Positions 16,701 to 28,035 of a DNA stretch of 64,000 bases are shown here, piece by piece. The position numbers were made by a program, and so were the translations under genes. Source of the stretch: Thermosynechococcus sp. NK55a (GTDB lineage: Bacteria; Cyanobacteriota; Cyanobacteriia; Thermosynechococcales; Thermosynechococcaceae). The stretch is taken from positions 434,001 to 498,000 of the forward strand of contig NC_023033.1 of assembly GCF_000505665.1 (NCBI RefSeq), given 5' to 3'. How positions within the stretch are numbered: position 1 is the first letter of the stretch; every line of letters begins with the position of its first letter. The notes under the pieces were generated by a model, which ran no database searches, had not been told where the DNA came from, and saw nothing but the letters and a program-made list of their open reading frames with translations.

Positions 16701-17408
16701 CTAGTAGCTAATTTGCAGCGTTACACTCGCCTCCACCTGCAATTCCCCAGAGACGACAGGGGTGCTATCGGCCATCGTTGCTGCACGAACGGTGAAGAGT
16801 TTTGGGGGAGGTGCCGCCTGACTAATTTGAATGCTCAACACTTGGCGCGGTTGGAGATTGAGGGCACTCAGCACTGCTTGGGCTTGGCTTTGGGCATCTT
16901 GGGTCGCCCGCTGCAGGGCAGTGCGTTGGGCAGCGGCAATAGTGGCCTCTGGTGCCGTAAAGCTAATATTGTCAATCGTGGTTGCGCCAGCTTGCACGGC
17001 AGCGTCAAGGAGTGGCCCCACGCGATCGCTAGCAATGCGAAAACTCACGGTATTGCGCCCGATATATCCCACCAGTATCCGCTGATTGTCGGTGTATTGA
17101 TAATTTGGATTGAGACTCAGCCCTGTGGTTTGCAGTTGAGTGACCTCCCGTGCCCGCAAAACCGCCAAAACTGCATTGGCTCGCCGCGCCACCTCCTGCT
17201 GTACCTCCTGAGCCGTGCGACCTTGAACCTCAACCCCAAGGCTGACTTGGGCCAGGGTTGCTGAAATGGCTTCTGTCCCTCGACCTGTGACCGTCAGGAT
17301 ACGTTGGGCTTCTTGACTCACAGCAGGTTGCTCAGCAATCACCATAGCTCCCCCAACCAGCAGAGTAGCAAGACCGAGGGTATAAAAAGGTGTCAACGGA
17401 TGTTTCAC
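16701..17408 (-). CDS. exported SIMPL-domain (DUF541) protein
   Basis: A SIMPL-domain protein, the family of E. coli YggE. The open frame runs from 17546, overlapping pyk, but the first 45 codons are not like a signal peptide. GTG 17408 gives MKHPLTPFYTLGLATLLVGG, a normal export signal, after a GGTGAG sequence (235 aa). GTGs at 17423 and 17420 are alternatives. The mature domain begins ILTVTGRGTEAISATLAQVS and includes RRANAVLAVL and TIDNISFTAPEATIAAAQRT, the family hallmarks. The function is unclear; YggE has been linked to oxidative stress. It lies between pyk and the DUF3370 gene on the same strand. Confidence 0.85.
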   Translation of the reverse strand: MKHPLTPFYTLGLATLLVGGAMVIAEQPAVSQEAQRILTVTGRGTEAISATLAQVSLGVEVQGRTAQEVQQEVARRANAVLAVLRAREVTQLQTTGLSLNPNYQYTDNQRILVGYIGRNTVSFRIASDRVGPLLDAAVQAGATTIDNISFTAPEATIAAAQRTALQRATQDAQSQAQAVLSALNLQPRQVLSIQISQAAPPPKLFTVRAATMADSTPVVSGELQVEASVTLQISY

Positions 17409-17460
17409 AGCGGCACTCACCACAAACTCTCGTGGACCTTGTTTCTCTCCAGACCGCCTC

Positions 17461-18894
17461 TCACTGGGATTCTGTTCCCCTTTGGGCGCCAATGGTATGA
17501 ATTTTAATAAAATTCGTTCCTTGGGGGGTTTGGGCAGGAATGCCACCTAGAATCAAAATTTTATCGCCCTCGCTGACCACCTGGCGCTTTTTGAGCTGGT
17601 TTTCGGCCACGGCAATCATCCCTTCAAAGCTCATAGGGAGCGTTTCCAAAAGAATTGGCTTCACACCCCAGAGCAAATTCATCCAATGATAAACCCGCGG
17701 GCGATCGGTAAAGGCGACAATCATCGGTTTCACCCGTTCCCCAGCGGCAATGGTTGCGGTGTAACCCGTTTCTGTAAAACAGGCGATCGCCCGCAGATCG
17801 AGGATTTGGGTAATGGCGGTTAAGGCTTCACCCAGTGCATGGGTCTCATCATTGCGGTAGGCGGGCATATTGTCAAACGTAAGGTGCGCCTCCACGTCTA
17901 CTGCAATTCGCCCTAGCATCTTCACCGCCTGCACAGGAAAGGCACCCACCGCAGATTCGCCCGACAACATCACTGCATCTGTACCATCGAGAATGGCATT
18001 GGCAACATCACTGACCTCTGCCCGTGTCGGTCGGGGATTGTGGATCATACTCTCCAACATTTGGGTCGCTGTGATCACAGGAATAGAGCGGTAGTTGCAC
18101 TCGCGAATAATTTGCTTTTGCAGCAGCGGCACCTTTTCGACCCGCATCTCCACACCGAGATCGCCTCGGGCAACCATAATCGCATCGGCTACCCCCAAAA
18201 TGGCTGCGAGATTTTCCACCGCTTGGGGTTTCTCAATTTTTGCCAGTACGGGCATATCACCGGCACCATGAGCCGCTAAGTACTGCCGCAACTCCCAGAG
18301 ATCCTCAGCTCGGCGCACAAAACTCAAGGCGATAATATCAACCCCCTGGGCAATACCAAATTGAATATCCTGCTTATCTTTGTCTGTGAGGGAAGGCAAC
18401 CGCAGATTGAGATCCGGTAGGTTCACCCCCTTCCGGCTTTTGAGGGTGCCCCCCTGCACCACCCGGCAAGTGACCCGATCTCCCTCAATGGCCTCGACCA
18501 CTAATTCCAAAAGACCATCATCCAAAAGCACCTGCATTCCCGGCTGCGCCTCTTCGGCAAGGTAAGGATAATCAATGCCAATGCCCTGCGTCTTTTCCTT
18601 AGTCAGCGGCACGAGGTGGACTTGCTCCCCTTCCACTAATTCAATCTTCCCTTTAGGAAGCTGGCCGACACGAATCTTAGGACCTTGCAAATCTTGCAGT
18701 AGCGTCAGGGGGGTTGCTTCTTCATTGGCCACTTGTCGCAGCAGAGCAATAGTTTCGGCATGATCTTTGTAGTCACCGTGGGAGAAATTTAACCGTGCCA
18801 CATTCATGCCACCGGCCAGCATCTGCTGAATCACTTTCCGCGATCGACTGGCAGGGCCAATGGTAGCGACAATTTTGGTGCGACGCAAAAGCAT
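17461..18894 (-). CDS. pyk: pyruvate kinase
   Basis: Converts phosphoenolpyruvate and ADP to pyruvate and ATP in glycolysis. The 477 residues begin MLLRRTKIVATIGPASRSRK and show the substrate-binding NFSHG, the signature IIALSFVR, the catalytic-Lys segment MPVLAKIEKPQAVEN with the acidic MVARGDLGVEM after it, and GTDAVMLSGESAVGAFPVQA. It ends after a normal C-terminal allosteric domain (ILILGGIPAQTPQGTNFIKIH) and lacks the extra PEP-utiliser-like domain of the longer (about 590 aa) cyanobacterial isozyme. It is likely first in a pyk-SIMPL-DUF3370 run. Confidence 0.97.
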   Translation of the reverse strand: MLLRRTKIVATIGPASRSRKVIQQMLAGGMNVARLNFSHGDYKDHAETIALLRQVANEEATPLTLLQDLQGPKIRVGQLPKGKIELVEGEQVHLVPLTKEKTQGIGIDYPYLAEEAQPGMQVLLDDGLLELVVEAIEGDRVTCRVVQGGTLKSRKGVNLPDLNLRLPSLTDKDKQDIQFGIAQGVDIIALSFVRRAEDLWELRQYLAAHGAGDMPVLAKIEKPQAVENLAAILGVADAIMVARGDLGVEMRVEKVPLLQKQIIRECNYRSIPVITATQMLESMIHNPRPTRAEVSDVANAILDGTDAVMLSGESAVGAFPVQAVKMLGRIAVDVEAHLTFDNMPAYRNDETHALGEALTAITQILDLRAIACFTETGYTATIAAGERVKPMIVAFTDRPRVYHWMNLLWGVKPILLETLPMSFEGMIAVAENQLKKRQVVSEGDKILILGGIPAQTPQGTNFIKIHTIGAQRGTESQ

Positions 18895-18982
18895 AGGAGC
18901 GGGGGGTAGCTTAATGCTCTCCTAAATCTTAGACATAGGTCAGGGAATTCAGTGGTGTCCTGGCTTGCATTCACTATTAACT

Positions 18983-19010
18983 TTTACGGCTACAGGGATG
19001 TGGCTATAAT
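18983..19010 (+). promoter_or_regulatory. candidate promoter of the duplicated ABC permease gene
   Basis: TTTACG (18983-18988), a 16-bp spacer and a perfect TATAAT (19005-19010) lie 33 bp before the permease ATG. A GGAGG ribosome site follows at about 19031-19035. Transcription should start near 19017, giving a very short leader. Confidence 0.6.
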
Positions 19011-19042
19011 TTGCCTCGTGGAGATAACCGCTGGAGGCCGCG

Positions 19043-20767
19043 ATGACACGCCCCCTTACCCCCGATAATCAAACACTGAATCGTGCTTGGACCTGGCAAG
19101 ATGGCCTGATTATTTTGGCCTTGATTGCCCTGATCTTTTGGATTGTCAGCACAGCGGCTCAGTTTACAGGACGCTATGACCCCACAATCACCATTGAGCT
19201 GAGTCCGGCGGTCTTGCCAAGTTATACTGCTCAAACGCTGCTGCGGATGCTCATTGCCTACATTATTTCCTTGGTCTTTAGCATCCTCTATTCCTATATC
19301 GCCTACTATAACCGCACTGCTGAAAAAATCCTGCTACCCCTGCTGGATATTCTGCAATCGATTCCCGTGCTGTCATTTTTGCCGGGGGTGGTGCTGGCCC
19401 TCATTGCTCTCTTTCCGGGGAGCCGTATGGGCGTAGAACTGGCAGCTATTATCCTCATCTACACGGGGATGGCTTGGAACATGACGTTTAGCTTTTACCA
19501 GTCTTTGACTAGCGTGCCCCAGGAGCTGCGGGAGGTAGCAAAAATTTATCGCTTGGGGTGGTGGCAGCAGGTGTGGACGCTAGATTTACCGGCGGGCGCC
19601 ATTGGCCTGATCTGGAATAGTGTGATGTCGGTGGCTGGCGGCTGGTTTTTCCTGATGGCGATCGAGTCCTTTACTATTGGCGAGAAAACCTTTACGTTGC
19701 CAGGGTTAGGCTCCTATCTGGCGGAAGCAGCCAACCAACAGGATTATGCCGCTTTGATCTACGGCTTGGCAGTTCTGATTGGAGTCATCATCATTGTTGA
19801 TATTTTGGTGTGGCGCCCTCTGATTGCCTGGGGCGAAAAATTCAAGATCGAAATAGTCGAGGCGGAGAATGTTCCTAAATCCTTCGTTCTTGATTTTCTG
19901 CGGCGATCGCCAACGTTGCGAGCCTTCCACCAAAACCTCTTTGCCCCCCTCTGGGAACAACTAGATGAGCAGTTGCGCCCCAAACACCCCCGTCAATCCT
20001 TCACACCCCAGAATCGCCAAGGTAACTGGCCGATCACCCTCATCATTTTGCTGATTTTTGTTGTGTTCGTGGGTTGGGGGGCGATCGCCTTTCTGCAGCA
20101 AATGTTCAAGGTGAGTTGGCAACAATGGCAGCAAATTACTCTGGGGGCAGTACTGACAACCCTGAGGGTAATGACGTCACTCATTCTCTCGCTACTGTGG
20201 ACGGTGCCTGTGGGGGTGGCGATCGGTCGCAATCCGCGTGCTGCTCAAATCTTGCAACCCATTGTTCAAATTGCAGCATCGGTGCCGGCCACGGCTTTGT
20301 TTCCAGTTCTGCTGTTGGTCCTGGCCAATGTAGGCGGGGGCTTGGAGATTGGGTCTGTGGCGCTGATGATGCTGGGCACGATGTGGTACATCCTCTTTAA
20401 TGTGATTGCCGGTGCCCAAGCGATTCCCACAGAATTATTCGAAGCAGCGGTGGTCTATCAACTCCCTTGGTGGCAGCGGTGGCGCACGCTAATCTTACCC
20501 GGAATTTTTCCCTATTTGATTACGGGCATCATTACCGCTGTGGGGGGAGCTTGGAATTCCAGCATCGTCAGTGAATATGTGGAATTTCAAAATCAAACGG
20601 CGCAAACCCTTGGCTTGGGGGCCACCATTTCCGAGGCTAGCGTTCGGGGAGATTTTCCGCTACTGATGGCAGCAACGGCGGTGATGTCGTTATTGGTGGT
20701 TTTGACCAACCGCCTGGTTTGGCGCCCCCTCTACCGCTTGGCGGAAACAAAATATCAACTGTTGTAA
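19043..20767 (+). CDS. ABC transporter permease with two fused permease domains (COG4986-like)
   Basis: A 574-residue membrane protein made of two homologous BPD_transp_1 permease halves, about 65-265 and 365-565. Each carries the EAA-type loop that docks the ATPase: [20 protein letters not shown] in the first half and [20 protein letters not shown] in the second. The halves are joined by a hydrophilic linker (about 275-330). This is the 'ABC-type anion transport system, duplicated permease component' layout, related to nitrate/sulphonate/bicarbonate permeases. No ATPase or binding-protein gene lies next to it; anmK follows 19 bp downstream. The substrate cannot be read from the sequence. It has its own good promoter. 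Confidence 0.85.
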   Translation: MTRPLTPDNQTLNRAWTWQDGLIILALIALIFWIVSTAAQFTGRYDPTITIELSPAVLPSYTAQTLLRMLIAYIISLVFSILYSYIAYYNRTAEKILLPLLDILQSIPVLSFLPGVVLALIALFPGSRMGVELAAIILIYTGMAWNMTFSFYQSLTSVPQELREVAKIYRLGWWQQVWTLDLPAGAIGLIWNSVMSVAGGWFFLMAIESFTIGEKTFTLPGLGSYLAEAANQQDYAALIYGLAVLIGVIIIVDILVWRPLIAWGEKFKIEIVEAENVPKSFVLDFLRRSPTLRAFHQNLFAPLWEQLDEQLRPKHPRQSFTPQNRQGNWPITLIILLIFVVFVGWGAIAFLQQMFKVSWQQWQQITLGAVLTTLRVMTSLILSLLWTVPVGVAIGRNPRAAQILQPIVQIAASVPATALFPVLLLVLANVGGGLEIGSVALMMLGTMWYILFNVIAGAQAIPTELFEAAVVYQLPWWQRWRTLILPGIFPYLITGIITAVGGAWNSSIVSEYVEFQNQTAQTLGLGATISEASVRGDFPLLMAATAVMSLLVVLTNRLVWRPLYRLAETKYQLL

Positions 20768-20786
20768 TCAACTGCTGGGGGGGCAG

Positions 20787-21926
20787 ATGATGCGTGTCAT
20801 TGGCCTGATGAGCGGAACCTCTGTCGATGGCATTGACGCGGTGTTAGTGGAGCTACAGGGGGGCGATCGCGACCTTCAGGTAACGGTGCTAAATTTTTGT
20901 ACGGTGCCCTATCCAGACGCCCTGCGGCAACGTATTCTTGAGGTTTGTGGTGCGAAATCCTTGACCCTGGCTGAGTTGGCGGCGTTGGATGAGGCGATCG
21001 CCGCGGCCTTCGCCCATGCGGCGCAAACGGTTCAACAGGGCTATCCACGGGCAGAGCTTATTGGCTCCCACGGTCAAACGGTCTTTCATCGCCCCCCCGC
21101 GGGCGATCGCCTAGGCTACAGCCTGCAACTGGGACGGGGGGATTGGATTGCTTGGAGTACAGGCATGACCACCATTGCCAACTTTCGCGCCCAGGATATT
21201 GCCTTGGGTGGTCAGGGGGCGCCCCTTGTGCCGCGGGTGGATTGGTGTCTGCTGGGTCATCCCACGGAAGTCCGTTGTGTGCAAAACATCGGTGGGATCG
21301 GCAATGTCACCTACTTGCCCTCTCAGCTTGAGGATCCTGAGGGGAAAGGGGTCATGGGCTGGGATACCGGTCCCGGCAATATGCTGCTTGATCTGGCCGT
21401 AACGGAGTTATCGGGCGGTGAATTGACCTATGATGCTGATGGCACATGGGCACGGCAGGGCAAAATTATCGAGCCCCTGGTGGAGCAGTGGCTGCAGGAT
21501 CCCTTTTTTCAGCAGTCGCCTCCGAAGTCCACTGGCCGCGAATACTTTGGTCTGCCCTTTTGGCAACGGTGCCGCGCCGATGCCACGGGTTTGGCACCTG
21601 CGGATATTCTAGCGACGCTAACGGAATTTACAGCTCGCAGTATGGTTGAAAGCTATGGCCAATTTTTGCCCCAAAAACCACAGCGGATCTTGCTCTGTGG
21701 CGGCGGTGCCCACAATGGATTCCTCAGGGAGCGCCTTCAAGTACATTTAGGAGAAATTCCCCTGGAAACCACGGCGACGGCTGGCCTACCGGTGGATGCA
21801 AAGGAGGCGATCGCCTTCGCCATTTTGGCCTACTGGCATGAGTTGGGCCTGCCGGGCAATTTGCCCCAGGTCACGGGGGCGCGCCAAGCAGTTCCCTTGG
21901 GTCAACGTTGGCTGGGACAGCGATGA
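20787..21926 (+). CDS. anmK: anhydro-N-acetylmuramic acid kinase
   Basis: Phosphorylates and opens 1,6-anhydro-MurNAc released during peptidoglycan turnover so it can be recycled. The 379-residue protein starts [20 protein letters not shown], the family signature. It also shows [36 protein letters not shown] and a late [16 protein letters not shown] segment, the ATP-binding fold of the ASKHA superfamily. The gene has a two-codon ATGATG start. Its stop overlaps the start of the next gene (ATGA), so translation is probably coupled. I see no murQ or other recycling gene nearby. Confidence 0.95.
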   Translation: MMRVIGLMSGTSVDGIDAVLVELQGGDRDLQVTVLNFCTVPYPDALRQRILEVCGAKSLTLAELAALDEAIAAAFAHAAQTVQQGYPRAELIGSHGQTVFHRPPAGDRLGYSLQLGRGDWIAWSTGMTTIANFRAQDIALGGQGAPLVPRVDWCLLGHPTEVRCVQNIGGIGNVTYLPSQLEDPEGKGVMGWDTGPGNMLLDLAVTELSGGELTYDADGTWARQGKIIEPLVEQWLQDPFFQQSPPKSTGREYFGLPFWQRCRADATGLAPADILATLTEFTARSMVESYGQFLPQKPQRILLCGGGAHNGFLRERLQVHLGEIPLETTATAGLPVDAKEAIAFAILAYWHELGLPGNLPQVTGARQAVPLGQRWLGQR

Positions 21927-23467
21927 AACCGACATTTCCAGCGATTGTCACCACTGCGGAAATGCAGGCAATTGAGGGGGCAATGTTCGATGCCGGCTTC
22001 CCCATTCCTGCCCTAATGGAAAAGGTGGGGCAGCGATTGAGTCACTATCTGCGGGAGCATTTTCCAACCTCCCAGTATCCCTGCGTGGCGGTCTTGGCAG
22101 GGCCTGGTCACAATGGCGGTGATGCCCTGGTGGTGGCGCGGGAACTCTGGCACCGCGGCTATCGGGTCAAACTCTGGCAGCCCTTTGAGCGGCTCAAGCC
22201 CCTGACGGCGGATCATGCCCGCTATGCTCGCTTTCTGGGTCTGCCCTTTGTGGAGAGAGTGGAGGCGTTGCAGGAAGTTGACCTGGTTGTGGATGGTCTC
22301 TTTGGTTTTGGCCTAGAGCGGGAACTGACAGGTGAACTGGCCTATGCCATTGATCAGATCAACACTTGGGGGCAACCGCGGGTGAGCATTGATGTCCCCT
22401 CGGGGCTACACAGTGATACGGGGGTAGTGTTGGGCACCGCAATTCAGGCCGATCGCACCCTCTGTTTAGGACTCTGGAAGCGGGGGCTACTGGTGGAGGA
22501 GGCACAACCTTGGGTGGGACAGGGTGTCTTAATCCCCTTTGATATTCCCTCAGTAGTGATTGAAACAGCCTTGGCTACTGCGCCTCGGCGATATTGCCTG
22601 GATGCTTCCTGTTGGCAAGCATTGCCCCTGTCGCGATCGCCTATTACCCACAAGTATCAGCAGGGTCAGCTTTTACTCATTGGCGGCTCTGCCCACTTTG
22701 GTGGCAGTATTCTCCTCAGTGCCCTAGCCGCCCGCTGTACGGGTGTGGGAATGCTCGTGGTGGCCGTGCCCCAATCCCTGAAGTCCCTTGTGCTATCACG
22801 AGTCCCCGATGCCATTGTTGTCGGCTGTCCCGAAACAGCTAGGGGGGCGATCGCCCGCTTGTCCGAGAGCCTAGAGTTAGGGAAATTTTCCGCCATTGCC
22901 TGTGGGCCGGGGCTAACCCCTGAGGCAGGCTCAGTGGTGGAAACAGTGCTCAGGGCAGGGAAATCCCTCCTCCTGGATGCAGATGCTCTGAACATCTTAG
23001 CGACCCTCTCCCCATGGCCGCTGCCCAGGGGCACAATCTTGACCCCCCATTATGGTGAATTTCGACGGCTCTTTCCTGACCTTGTCAGCGCCGGGGGCGA
23101 TCGCCTTGATCAAGTGATTGCAGCCGCTAGTCGTAGCAACGCCATTGTGCTTCTCAAGGGGGCACGGACGGCCATTGCCTCTTCGAGCGGTGACCTCTGG
23201 ATCAACCCCCACAGTACTCCTGCCCTTGCCCGGGGCGGCAGTGGCGATGTGCTCACTGGACTCATTGGCGGCCTTTTGGCACAGCAGGAGGCGCTTAGAG
23301 CAACCTATGGGGGTGTTTGGTGGCATGCCCAAGCAGCCCTTGCAGCGGAACAACAGGCGACCTCCCTAGGGGTTTATCCCGAACAGTTGATTGCTCACCT
23401 GTTGCCGACACTGCGCCGCGCCCTAGCTGCCAGGGTTGAGCTTTTTAGCCAAGAGTTGATTTGCTAG
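21923..23467 (+). CDS. nnrD: bifunctional NAD(P)H-hydrate epimerase / ADP-dependent NAD(P)H-hydrate dehydratase
   Basis: Repairs NADHX and NADPHX, damaged hydrated cofactors that form faster at high temperature. 514 residues from ATG 21923, which overlaps the anmK stop; a TTG at 21908 is possible but unneeded. The N-terminal epimerase domain (about 1-215) has [20 protein letters not shown] and the Asp-containing [15 protein letters not shown]. The C-terminal dehydratase domain (about 235-500) has [35 protein letters not shown] and the nucleotide-binding GGSGDVLTG. The fused arrangement is the usual bacterial form. Its last 45 bp overlap the convergent gatB 3' end. Confidence 0.95.
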   Translation: MKPTFPAIVTTAEMQAIEGAMFDAGFPIPALMEKVGQRLSHYLREHFPTSQYPCVAVLAGPGHNGGDALVVARELWHRGYRVKLWQPFERLKPLTADHARYARFLGLPFVERVEALQEVDLVVDGLFGFGLERELTGELAYAIDQINTWGQPRVSIDVPSGLHSDTGVVLGTAIQADRTLCLGLWKRGLLVEEAQPWVGQGVLIPFDIPSVVIETALATAPRRYCLDASCWQALPLSRSPITHKYQQGQLLLIGGSAHFGGSILLSALAARCTGVGMLVVAVPQSLKSLVLSRVPDAIVVGCPETARGAIARLSESLELGKFSAIACGPGLTPEAGSVVETVLRAGKSLLLDADALNILATLSPWPLPRGTILTPHYGEFRRLFPDLVSAGGDRLDQVIAAASRSNAIVLLKGARTAIASSSGDLWINPHSTPALARGGSGDVLTGLIGGLLAQQEALRATYGGVWWHAQAALAAEQQATSLGVYPEQLIAHLLPTLRRALAARVELFSQELIC

Positions 23468-25009
23468 CTTCGGATCGGCACGCCCGCCACTTTTTTTCAT
23501 CAGTTGGCCAACAAAGAAGCCTTGAAGTTTGGTCTTGCCAGCGCGGTATTGCTCCAGTTCATTGGGATGTGCTGCCAGTACCTCATCAATCATTGCCTCT
23601 AGGGTGGCAACATCAGAAATTTGGCTGAGGCCTTTGCGCTCCACAAGGGCTTTTGGAGAACCCCCTTGGGAAAGTAATTCGGGCAAGATCTCCTTGGCAA
23701 TTTTGCCACTAATGGTGCCCGCCTCAATGAGTTGGATCAACTCCGCCAATGCCGCCGGTTGCAGGGGTAGTGCCTCGATCGCCAGTTTTTGTTCCTTGAG
23801 ATAGGCGGTAATATCCCCCATGATCCAGTTGGCCGCTAATTTTGGGGGTGCCCCTGCGACAACGGTCGCCTCAAAGTATTCAGCAACGGCTCGCTCATCG
23901 GTGAGAACGCGGGCATCCTGCGGCGGTAATCCCCACTCAGATTCATAGCGGTGGCGTTTTTGGGCAGGGAGTTCGGGCAGCTCAGCGCGCCATGCCGCCA
24001 GTTGCTCAGCACTGACCTCAATAGGTCCGAGATCGGGTTCAGGAAAGTAGCGATAGTCACTGGAGCCTTCCTTGACCCGCATGGTTCGCGTTTCTTGCGT
24101 GGCCTCATCCCAGAGCCGGGTTTCTTGAACGATGGGTTCCCCCGCTTTGAGGGCAGCCACTTGTCGCTCAATTTCATAGTCAATGGCGCGTTGGATGGCA
24201 CTAAAGGAGTTCATGTTTTTAATCTCCACCTTTGTGCCAAAGGTCTTGCTGCCCACTGGCCGCACGGAGATATTGACATCACAGCGCAGCGAGCCCTCCT
24301 GCATATTGCCATCACAAACCCCCAAGTAACGAAGAATGCGCCGCAGTTCTTGGGCATATTCTGCCGCCTCTTGACCGGTGCGCAGATCTGGCTCGGAGAC
24401 AATCTCCACAAGGGGCACCCCTGCTCGATTCAAGTCCACTAGGGAGTAAGTGGAGCCAGACAGGCGATCGCTCCCCGCATGCACCAACTTGCCGGCATCT
24501 TCCTCCATGTGCAGGCGAGTAATGCCAATTTTTTTACGGCGGGCCGTCCCCTTGTCGTCCACCAGTTCAATCTCCAGATAGCCATGCTGGGCAATGGGCA
24601 GATCGTACTGCGAGATTTGATAGTTCTTCGGCAAGTCGGGATAAAAATACTGCTTGCGATCGAACTTGCTGTAGGGGGCAATCTGACAATTGAGGGCTAA
24701 ACCTGCCTTTACGGCATACTCGAGAACCTTTTCATTCAACACAGGGAGCGTCCCCGGCAAACCCAAACACACTGGATCAATGTTGGTATTTGGGGGTGCT
24801 CCAAACTGGGTCGAGCTAGAGGAGAAAATTTTTGTTTGGGTACTTAGTTGGCAGTGAATCTCTAGGCCAATCACCGCCTCGTAGGTGAGACTAGCGGCAT
24901 CTACAGGGGTGGGTTCAGGGGCAGCGGTTGCTGCCTGCTGCATCGGGGTTGATTGAGTGGCTTGCGACGCTTTTGATGCTTGCCGTTGATTTGATTTTGC
25001 CTTTGCCAT
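23423..25009 (-). CDS. gatB: aspartyl/glutamyl-tRNA(Asn/Gln) amidotransferase subunit B
   Basis: The tRNA-binding and kinase subunit of GatCAB, which converts Glu-tRNA(Gln) to Gln-tRNA(Gln). ATG 25009 follows GGAG at the right distance, giving 528 residues; the frame also opens at 25021. Residues 1-40 are an unusual Gln/Ala/Thr/Pro-rich extension. The GatB core then starts [15 protein letters not shown], with [38 protein letters not shown] and the C-terminal YqeY-like domain ending in [20 protein letters not shown]. The other subunits (gatA, gatC) are not in the window. It overlaps the convergent nnrD gene by 45 bp. Confidence 0.96.
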   Translation of the reverse strand: MAKAKSNQRQASKASQATQSTPMQQAATAAPEPTPVDAASLTYEAVIGLEIHCQLSTQTKIFSSSSTQFGAPPNTNIDPVCLGLPGTLPVLNEKVLEYAVKAGLALNCQIAPYSKFDRKQYFYPDLPKNYQISQYDLPIAQHGYLEIELVDDKGTARRKKIGITRLHMEEDAGKLVHAGSDRLSGSTYSLVDLNRAGVPLVEIVSEPDLRTGQEAAEYAQELRRILRYLGVCDGNMQEGSLRCDVNISVRPVGSKTFGTKVEIKNMNSFSAIQRAIDYEIERQVAALKAGEPIVQETRLWDEATQETRTMRVKEGSSDYRYFPEPDLGPIEVSAEQLAAWRAELPELPAQKRHRYESEWGLPPQDARVLTDERAVAEYFEATVVAGAPPKLAANWIMGDITAYLKEQKLAIEALPLQPAALAELIQLIEAGTISGKIAKEILPELLSQGGSPKALVERKGLSQISDVATLEAMIDEVLAAHPNELEQYRAGKTKLQGFFVGQLMKKSGGRADPKLANQLLAKKLNPGS

Positions 25010-25078
25010 CAGAAACTCCACAGGGGTACCGTCACTATAAAGCAGCTTAGTCAGGAATTGCAGATCAAGAGTTAAGAG

Positions 25079-26227
25079 TTAGGGGCGATGATTGCGTTCC
25101 TCCATGGGCACATAGGGCCGATTGTGGGCACCCGTATAGACTTGGGTGGGGCGATAGATACGGTTGGCCTCCAGTTGTTCCTTCCAGTGGGCTAGCCAAC
25201 CGGCGACGCGGGCGATCGCAAACACCGGCGTAAACAAATCACTGGGAATTCCCAACCGCCGATAGACAAGACCAGAGTAAAAGTCTACATTGGGATAAAT
25301 TCCCTTGTAGCTGAGGTATTCGCCCACCACTTCCTCCAGTTTCAGGGCAATGTCGTAGTAGCGATCGCCGCCGAACTTATCAAACAACTGCTCCGCCAAC
25401 TTTTGCAAAATCGTGGCGCGGGGATCTTTGACCTTATACACACGGTGGCCAAACCCAGCAATTTTGATCTTATTTTGGATACACTTTTCCACATAGGGAC
25501 GAACATTCTCGACACTGCCGATTTCTTCGAGCATATTGATCACATCTTCATTGGCGCCCCCGTGGAGTGGCCCTGCCAGCGTACCCACCGCTGAAGCAAC
25601 CACGGCGTAAGGGTCTGTCAACGTCGAGGCCGTCACCCGCGCCGAGAAGGTAGAGGCATTCATCGTGTGCTCCGCGTGGAGAATCAAGCAAATATCAAAT
25701 ACCCGCGCTGCAAAGGGATCCGGCCGCCGCTCATTCAGCATATAGAGAAAATTGGCCGCATAGTCCAGTTCATCACAGGGCATGACTGGATCATTTCCCT
25801 TGCGGATCAGTTGAAAGGCCGCCACCATCGTTGGAATTTTTGCCAGAAGGCGAATCACCGCTGCCCGAATGTACTCTGGATCGTCGAGTGCCCGCCGTGA
25901 ATAGAACAATCCCAAGGCTCCCGCCGAGGCCTGCAGCGCATCCATGGGGTGGCCACTTTCGGGAAAGCATTTCATCATGTCGCGAATGCGATATTTAACG
26001 CGGCGGTGGTAGGTAATATCGTGCTCAAAGGCCGCCAACTCCTCCTTGTTCGGCCAGTAGCCCCAAATCAAGAGAAAGGCGGTTTCCAAAAACGTGCTTT
26101 TCTCCGCTAGTTCCTGAATCGGGACACCGCGATACTCAAGAATGCCTGCTTGGCCATCCACATAGCTAATGGCCGATTGAGCAACGGGAATACCGTCAAG
26201 ACCGGGGCTAAATTCGCAAGCAACCAT
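25079..26227 (-). CDS. gltA: citrate synthase
   Basis: Condenses oxaloacetate and acetyl-CoA to citrate and supplies 2-oxoglutarate carbon for nitrogen assimilation. The 382-residue length fits the shorter type II group. Catalytic regions are present: HAEHTMNASTFSARV, GPLHGGANEDV, and GFGHRVYKVKDPRA, followed by FYSGLVYRRLGIP with the active-site region and a normal C-terminus with WLAHWKEQL. It starts MVACEFSPGLDGIPVAQSAI and ends ERNHRP. It is divergent from chlB across a 198-bp gap and lies 69 bp upstream of gatB on the same strand. Confidence 0.96.
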   Translation of the reverse strand: MVACEFSPGLDGIPVAQSAISYVDGQAGILEYRGVPIQELAEKSTFLETAFLLIWGYWPNKEELAAFEHDITYHRRVKYRIRDMMKCFPESGHPMDALQASAGALGLFYSRRALDDPEYIRAAVIRLLAKIPTMVAAFQLIRKGNDPVMPCDELDYAANFLYMLNERRPDPFAARVFDICLILHAEHTMNASTFSARVTASTLTDPYAVVASAVGTLAGPLHGGANEDVINMLEEIGSVENVRPYVEKCIQNKIKIAGFGHRVYKVKDPRATILQKLAEQLFDKFGGDRYYDIALKLEEVVGEYLSYKGIYPNVDFYSGLVYRRLGIPSDLFTPVFAIARVAGWLAHWKEQLEANRIYRPTQVYTGAHNRPYVPMEERNHRP

Positions 26228-26425
26228 GCGTGGGTGTCCTTAAAAGGGGCAAACTAAGTTGGAATTGCAGTATTTATCAATTTTACGGGAGAGAGGAAAG
26301 ATGTTGGTATGTTAAGCGGCTTTCCCACTTCCTTCAAGTTTTGCAACGTGTTGGTGAGCTAGGGAAAGAGCCTCGCTACGATCGCGATCGGACATCAAAA
26401 CACCTTTGCCCCAGGAGTTGACGCG

Positions 26426-27952
26426 ATGAAACTTGCCTACTGGATGTATGCAGGGCCTGCCCACATTGGTACTCTGCGGATTGCCAGTTCCTTCAAAAAT
26501 GTTCACAGCATTATGCACGCGCCCCTTGGGGATGACTACTTCAACGTCATGCGATCAATGCTCGAACGAGAGCGCGACTTTACACCTGTCACCGCCAGTA
26601 TTGTGGACCGCCATGTCTTAGCACGCGGCTCCCAAGAAAAAGTCGTGGACAATATCACCCGCAAAGACACTGAAGAGCACCCTGATTTAATTGTGCTCAC
26701 CCCCACTTGTACCTCCAGCATTCTGCAAGAAGACTTGCAAAACTTTGTCCAGCGCGCCAGCCTCAGCACGACTGCCGATGTTCTCTTAGCAGATGTCAAT
26801 CACTATCGCGTCAACGAATTGCAGGCCGCCGATCGCACCCTTGAGCAAATCGTTCAGTTTTATATTGACAAAGCCCGCCGCCAAAGCACCTTAGTGACAA
26901 GCAAAACCCCCACCCCTAGCGTCAACATCATCGGCATCACCACCCTCGGCTTCCACAACCAGCACGATTGCCGCGAACTAAAGCAACTGATGGCCGAGCT
27001 TGGCATTCAGGTGAATTTGGTGATTCCTGCGGCGGCCAGCGTCCAGGATCTGGCGCGACTCCCCCAAGCGTGGTTTAACCTTGTCCCCTATCGGGAAATT
27101 GGTGGCCTCACCGCCCAATACCTAGAAAGGGAATTTGGCCAGCCGAGCGTCCGCATTACGCCAATGGGTGTGGTAGAAACCGCCCGTTGTATCCGTGCCA
27201 TTCAAAGGGTGCTCAATGCTCAGGGGGCAAATGTGAACTATGAAGCCTTTATCCAGCAGCAAACACAGGAGGTGTCCCAAGCCGCTTGGTTCTCCCGCTC
27301 CATTGATTGCCAAAACCTCACTGGTAAAAAGGCGGTTGTTTTTGGGGACAATACCCATGCAGCAGCGATGACAAAAATTCTCAGTCGGGAAATGGGTATC
27401 CACGTTGTTTGGGCAGGCACCTACTGTAAATACGACGCCGATTGGTTCCGGGCAGAGGTGGCGGGCTTTTGTGACGAGGTACTGATTACCGATGACCACA
27501 CAGTGGTTGGGGACGCGATCGCCCGCGTTGAACCTGCTGCTATCTTTGGCACGCAAATGGAACGCCATGTGGGCAAACGCCTCAACATTCCCTGTGGTGT
27601 CATTGCTGCCCCCATCCACATCCAAGACTTTCCCGTGGGCTATCGGCCCTTCTTGGGCTACGAGGGCACCAATCAACTGGTAGACTTAATCTACAACTCC
27701 TTCACTTTGGGCATGGAAGACCACCTGCTAGAGATTTTTGGTGGCCATGATACCAAGGAAGTGATCCACAAAGGACTCTCCGCCGACTCGGATTTGACAT
27801 GGACAGCGGATGGGCTAGCGGAATTGAACAAGATTCCGGGCTTTGTGCGCGGCAAGGTAAAGCGCAACACTGAAAAATTTGCTCGCGAACGGGGGATTAG
27901 CGAGATTACTGTGGACGTCCTCTATGCCGCCAAAGAAGCCGTGGGGGCTTAA
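26426..27952 (+). CDS. chlB: light-independent protochlorophyllide reductase subunit B
   Basis: The catalytic NB subunit of the nitrogenase-like dark-operative protochlorophyllide reductase (ChlL with ChlNB), which makes chlorophyllide in darkness. The 508 residues start [20 protein letters not shown]; Asp36 in LGDDYFN is the unusual fourth 4Fe-4S ligand known from this family, and [13 protein letters not shown] holds a Cys ligand. The ChlB-only C-terminal domain (about 440-508) ends [14 protein letters not shown] upstream supports the start. chlL and chlN are not in the window. The enzyme is oxygen-sensitive, so this points to use under low oxygen or darkness. Confidence 0.97.
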   Translation: MKLAYWMYAGPAHIGTLRIASSFKNVHSIMHAPLGDDYFNVMRSMLERERDFTPVTASIVDRHVLARGSQEKVVDNITRKDTEEHPDLIVLTPTCTSSILQEDLQNFVQRASLSTTADVLLADVNHYRVNELQAADRTLEQIVQFYIDKARRQSTLVTSKTPTPSVNIIGITTLGFHNQHDCRELKQLMAELGIQVNLVIPAAASVQDLARLPQAWFNLVPYREIGGLTAQYLEREFGQPSVRITPMGVVETARCIRAIQRVLNAQGANVNYEAFIQQQTQEVSQAAWFSRSIDCQNLTGKKAVVFGDNTHAAAMTKILSREMGIHVVWAGTYCKYDADWFRAEVAGFCDEVLITDDHTVVGDAIARVEPAAIFGTQMERHVGKRLNIPCGVIAAPIHIQDFPVGYRPFLGYEGTNQLVDLIYNSFTLGMEDHLLEIFGGHDTKEVIHKGLSADSDLTWTADGLAELNKIPGFVRGKVKRNTEKFARERGISEITVDVLYAAKEAVGA

Positions 27953-28035
27953 GTCCATCCTCAACCCTGTATGAACCTGACCGTTGCAGCGTATAACAGT
28001 TGGCATCTAACCACCAATTGTTATCACCAATTGCT

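Noticed and set aside
26228-26425. NtcA box between gltA and chlB
   Set aside because: A GTA...TAC pair exists but with an 11-base spacer instead of 8, so it does not fit the NtcA consensus.
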